Shown piece by piece: positions 63,601-64,000 of a stretch of DNA of 64,000 bases. Made by a program: the position numbers and the translations under genes. The stretch's first letter is position 1. The number at the start of each line of letters is the position of its first letter. This DNA comes from Promerops cafer (lineage: Eukaryota > Chordata > Aves > Passeriformes > Nectariniidae), in NCBI GenBank assembly GCA_013398275.1, contig VZSE01015292.1:2143539-2207538 (forward strand), written 5' to 3'. The notes below the pieces were generated by a model. That model was not told the DNA's origin. It ran no database searches and saw only the letters and a program-made list of their open reading frames with translations.

Positions 63601-64000
63601 CTAATGTTACTTTCATTAAGTAACAGACTTTGTTTCCAATGCAATTTGTTTTCTAGGATAAAACTGTATCCTAAGCGTTATTACGTGGGAAATGGCACAG
63701 AGGAAGCAGAGGATCTTATTTGAGAAACATGAGAACAGAATTTGCTTAATTGTTTTGACACCTTAAGTACTATAATAGAGAAACTATTTTCCATTTATTT
63801 GAATTCCTGTGAATTCTTGAAGTTGGCAAAGCAGCGAGCAATGCAGTGCGTTTATTATGACTAAGATTTACTGAGGATAAAGAAGGATCTTTGGGAATTA
63901 CATTAAAGCTGACAAATGCACAAAACTTCTGAAACCTCCACCAGAAATAAAGTACTCTGAACATTAACAACAGCTGTTGAAACTGTCCACTCTTGATGGC

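Larger units (their letters stand above)
52821..64000 (-). other. RBM38: RBM38 terminal intron (partial, at least 11.2 kb)
   Basis: Everything right of the terminal exon. I looked on the minus strand for the peptides expected from the preceding exons (RRM RNP1 around GYGFV, and GVQQLHP before the last junction) and found neither, so the intron extends beyond the window. It holds two internal-exon-like segments (57614-57693 minus, 60543-60619 plus), a 19-bp A tract at 63123-63141, and otherwise unremarkable unique sequence. Human RBM38 is a compact four-exon gene, so a long last intron is plausible. Confidence 0.75.

Overview
The window looks like avian nuclear DNA. It has long non-coding stretches with vertebrate splice signals, one clear CR1 LINE fragment in the bird style, no prokaryotic gene organisation, and one exon of a conserved vertebrate gene. 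Two assembly gaps (one N at 34030, 55 Ns at 52160-52214) point to a draft assembly. The species cannot be named from the sequence.

The only coding sequence I can support firmly is the terminal coding exon of RBM38 (RNPC1) on the minus strand, CDS 52494-52794. It carries the last 99 residues and a stop. Its 3' UTR runs left to a poly(A) signal at 51282-51287. A well-formed 3' splice site lies at 52795. From there to the right edge (52795-64000) is RBM38 intron. No RRM-encoding exon was found, so the upstream exons and promoter lie beyond the right edge. Two internal-exon-like segments sit in this intron: a minus-strand 80-nt one at 57614-57693 and a plus-strand 77-nt one at 60543-60619. Neither is proven.

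Positions 1-51261 lie downstream of RBM38 and contain no recognisable gene. In mammals RBM38 is followed by CTCFL and PCK1. No PCK1-like exon was noticed here, so this may be a long RBM38-PCK1 intergenic interval, which is an inference from synteny. What it does hold: a GC-rich 28-bp minisatellite with a 140-bp higher-order period (677-1547), a CR1 fragment (7264-7805), a probable ancient CR1-like fragment (25533-25660), several CpG-dense patches (28218-28465, 31615-31890, 37566-38045, 49551-49880), an (ATCC)18 microsatellite, homopolymer tracts, a suspicious 205-bp duplication around a single N (33825-34235), and motif clusters that could be enhancers. The best of these is a GATA plus NF-E2/MARE-like cluster at 26225-26583, notable because RBM38 is known for roles in late erythroid splicing. 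A perfect 5' splice donor at 33363 and a strong acceptor at 34706 suggest a possible unannotated plus-strand spliced transcript.

I see no operon, defence system, CRISPR array or other new multi-gene system. Most open frames in the GC-rich parts are open by composition only.
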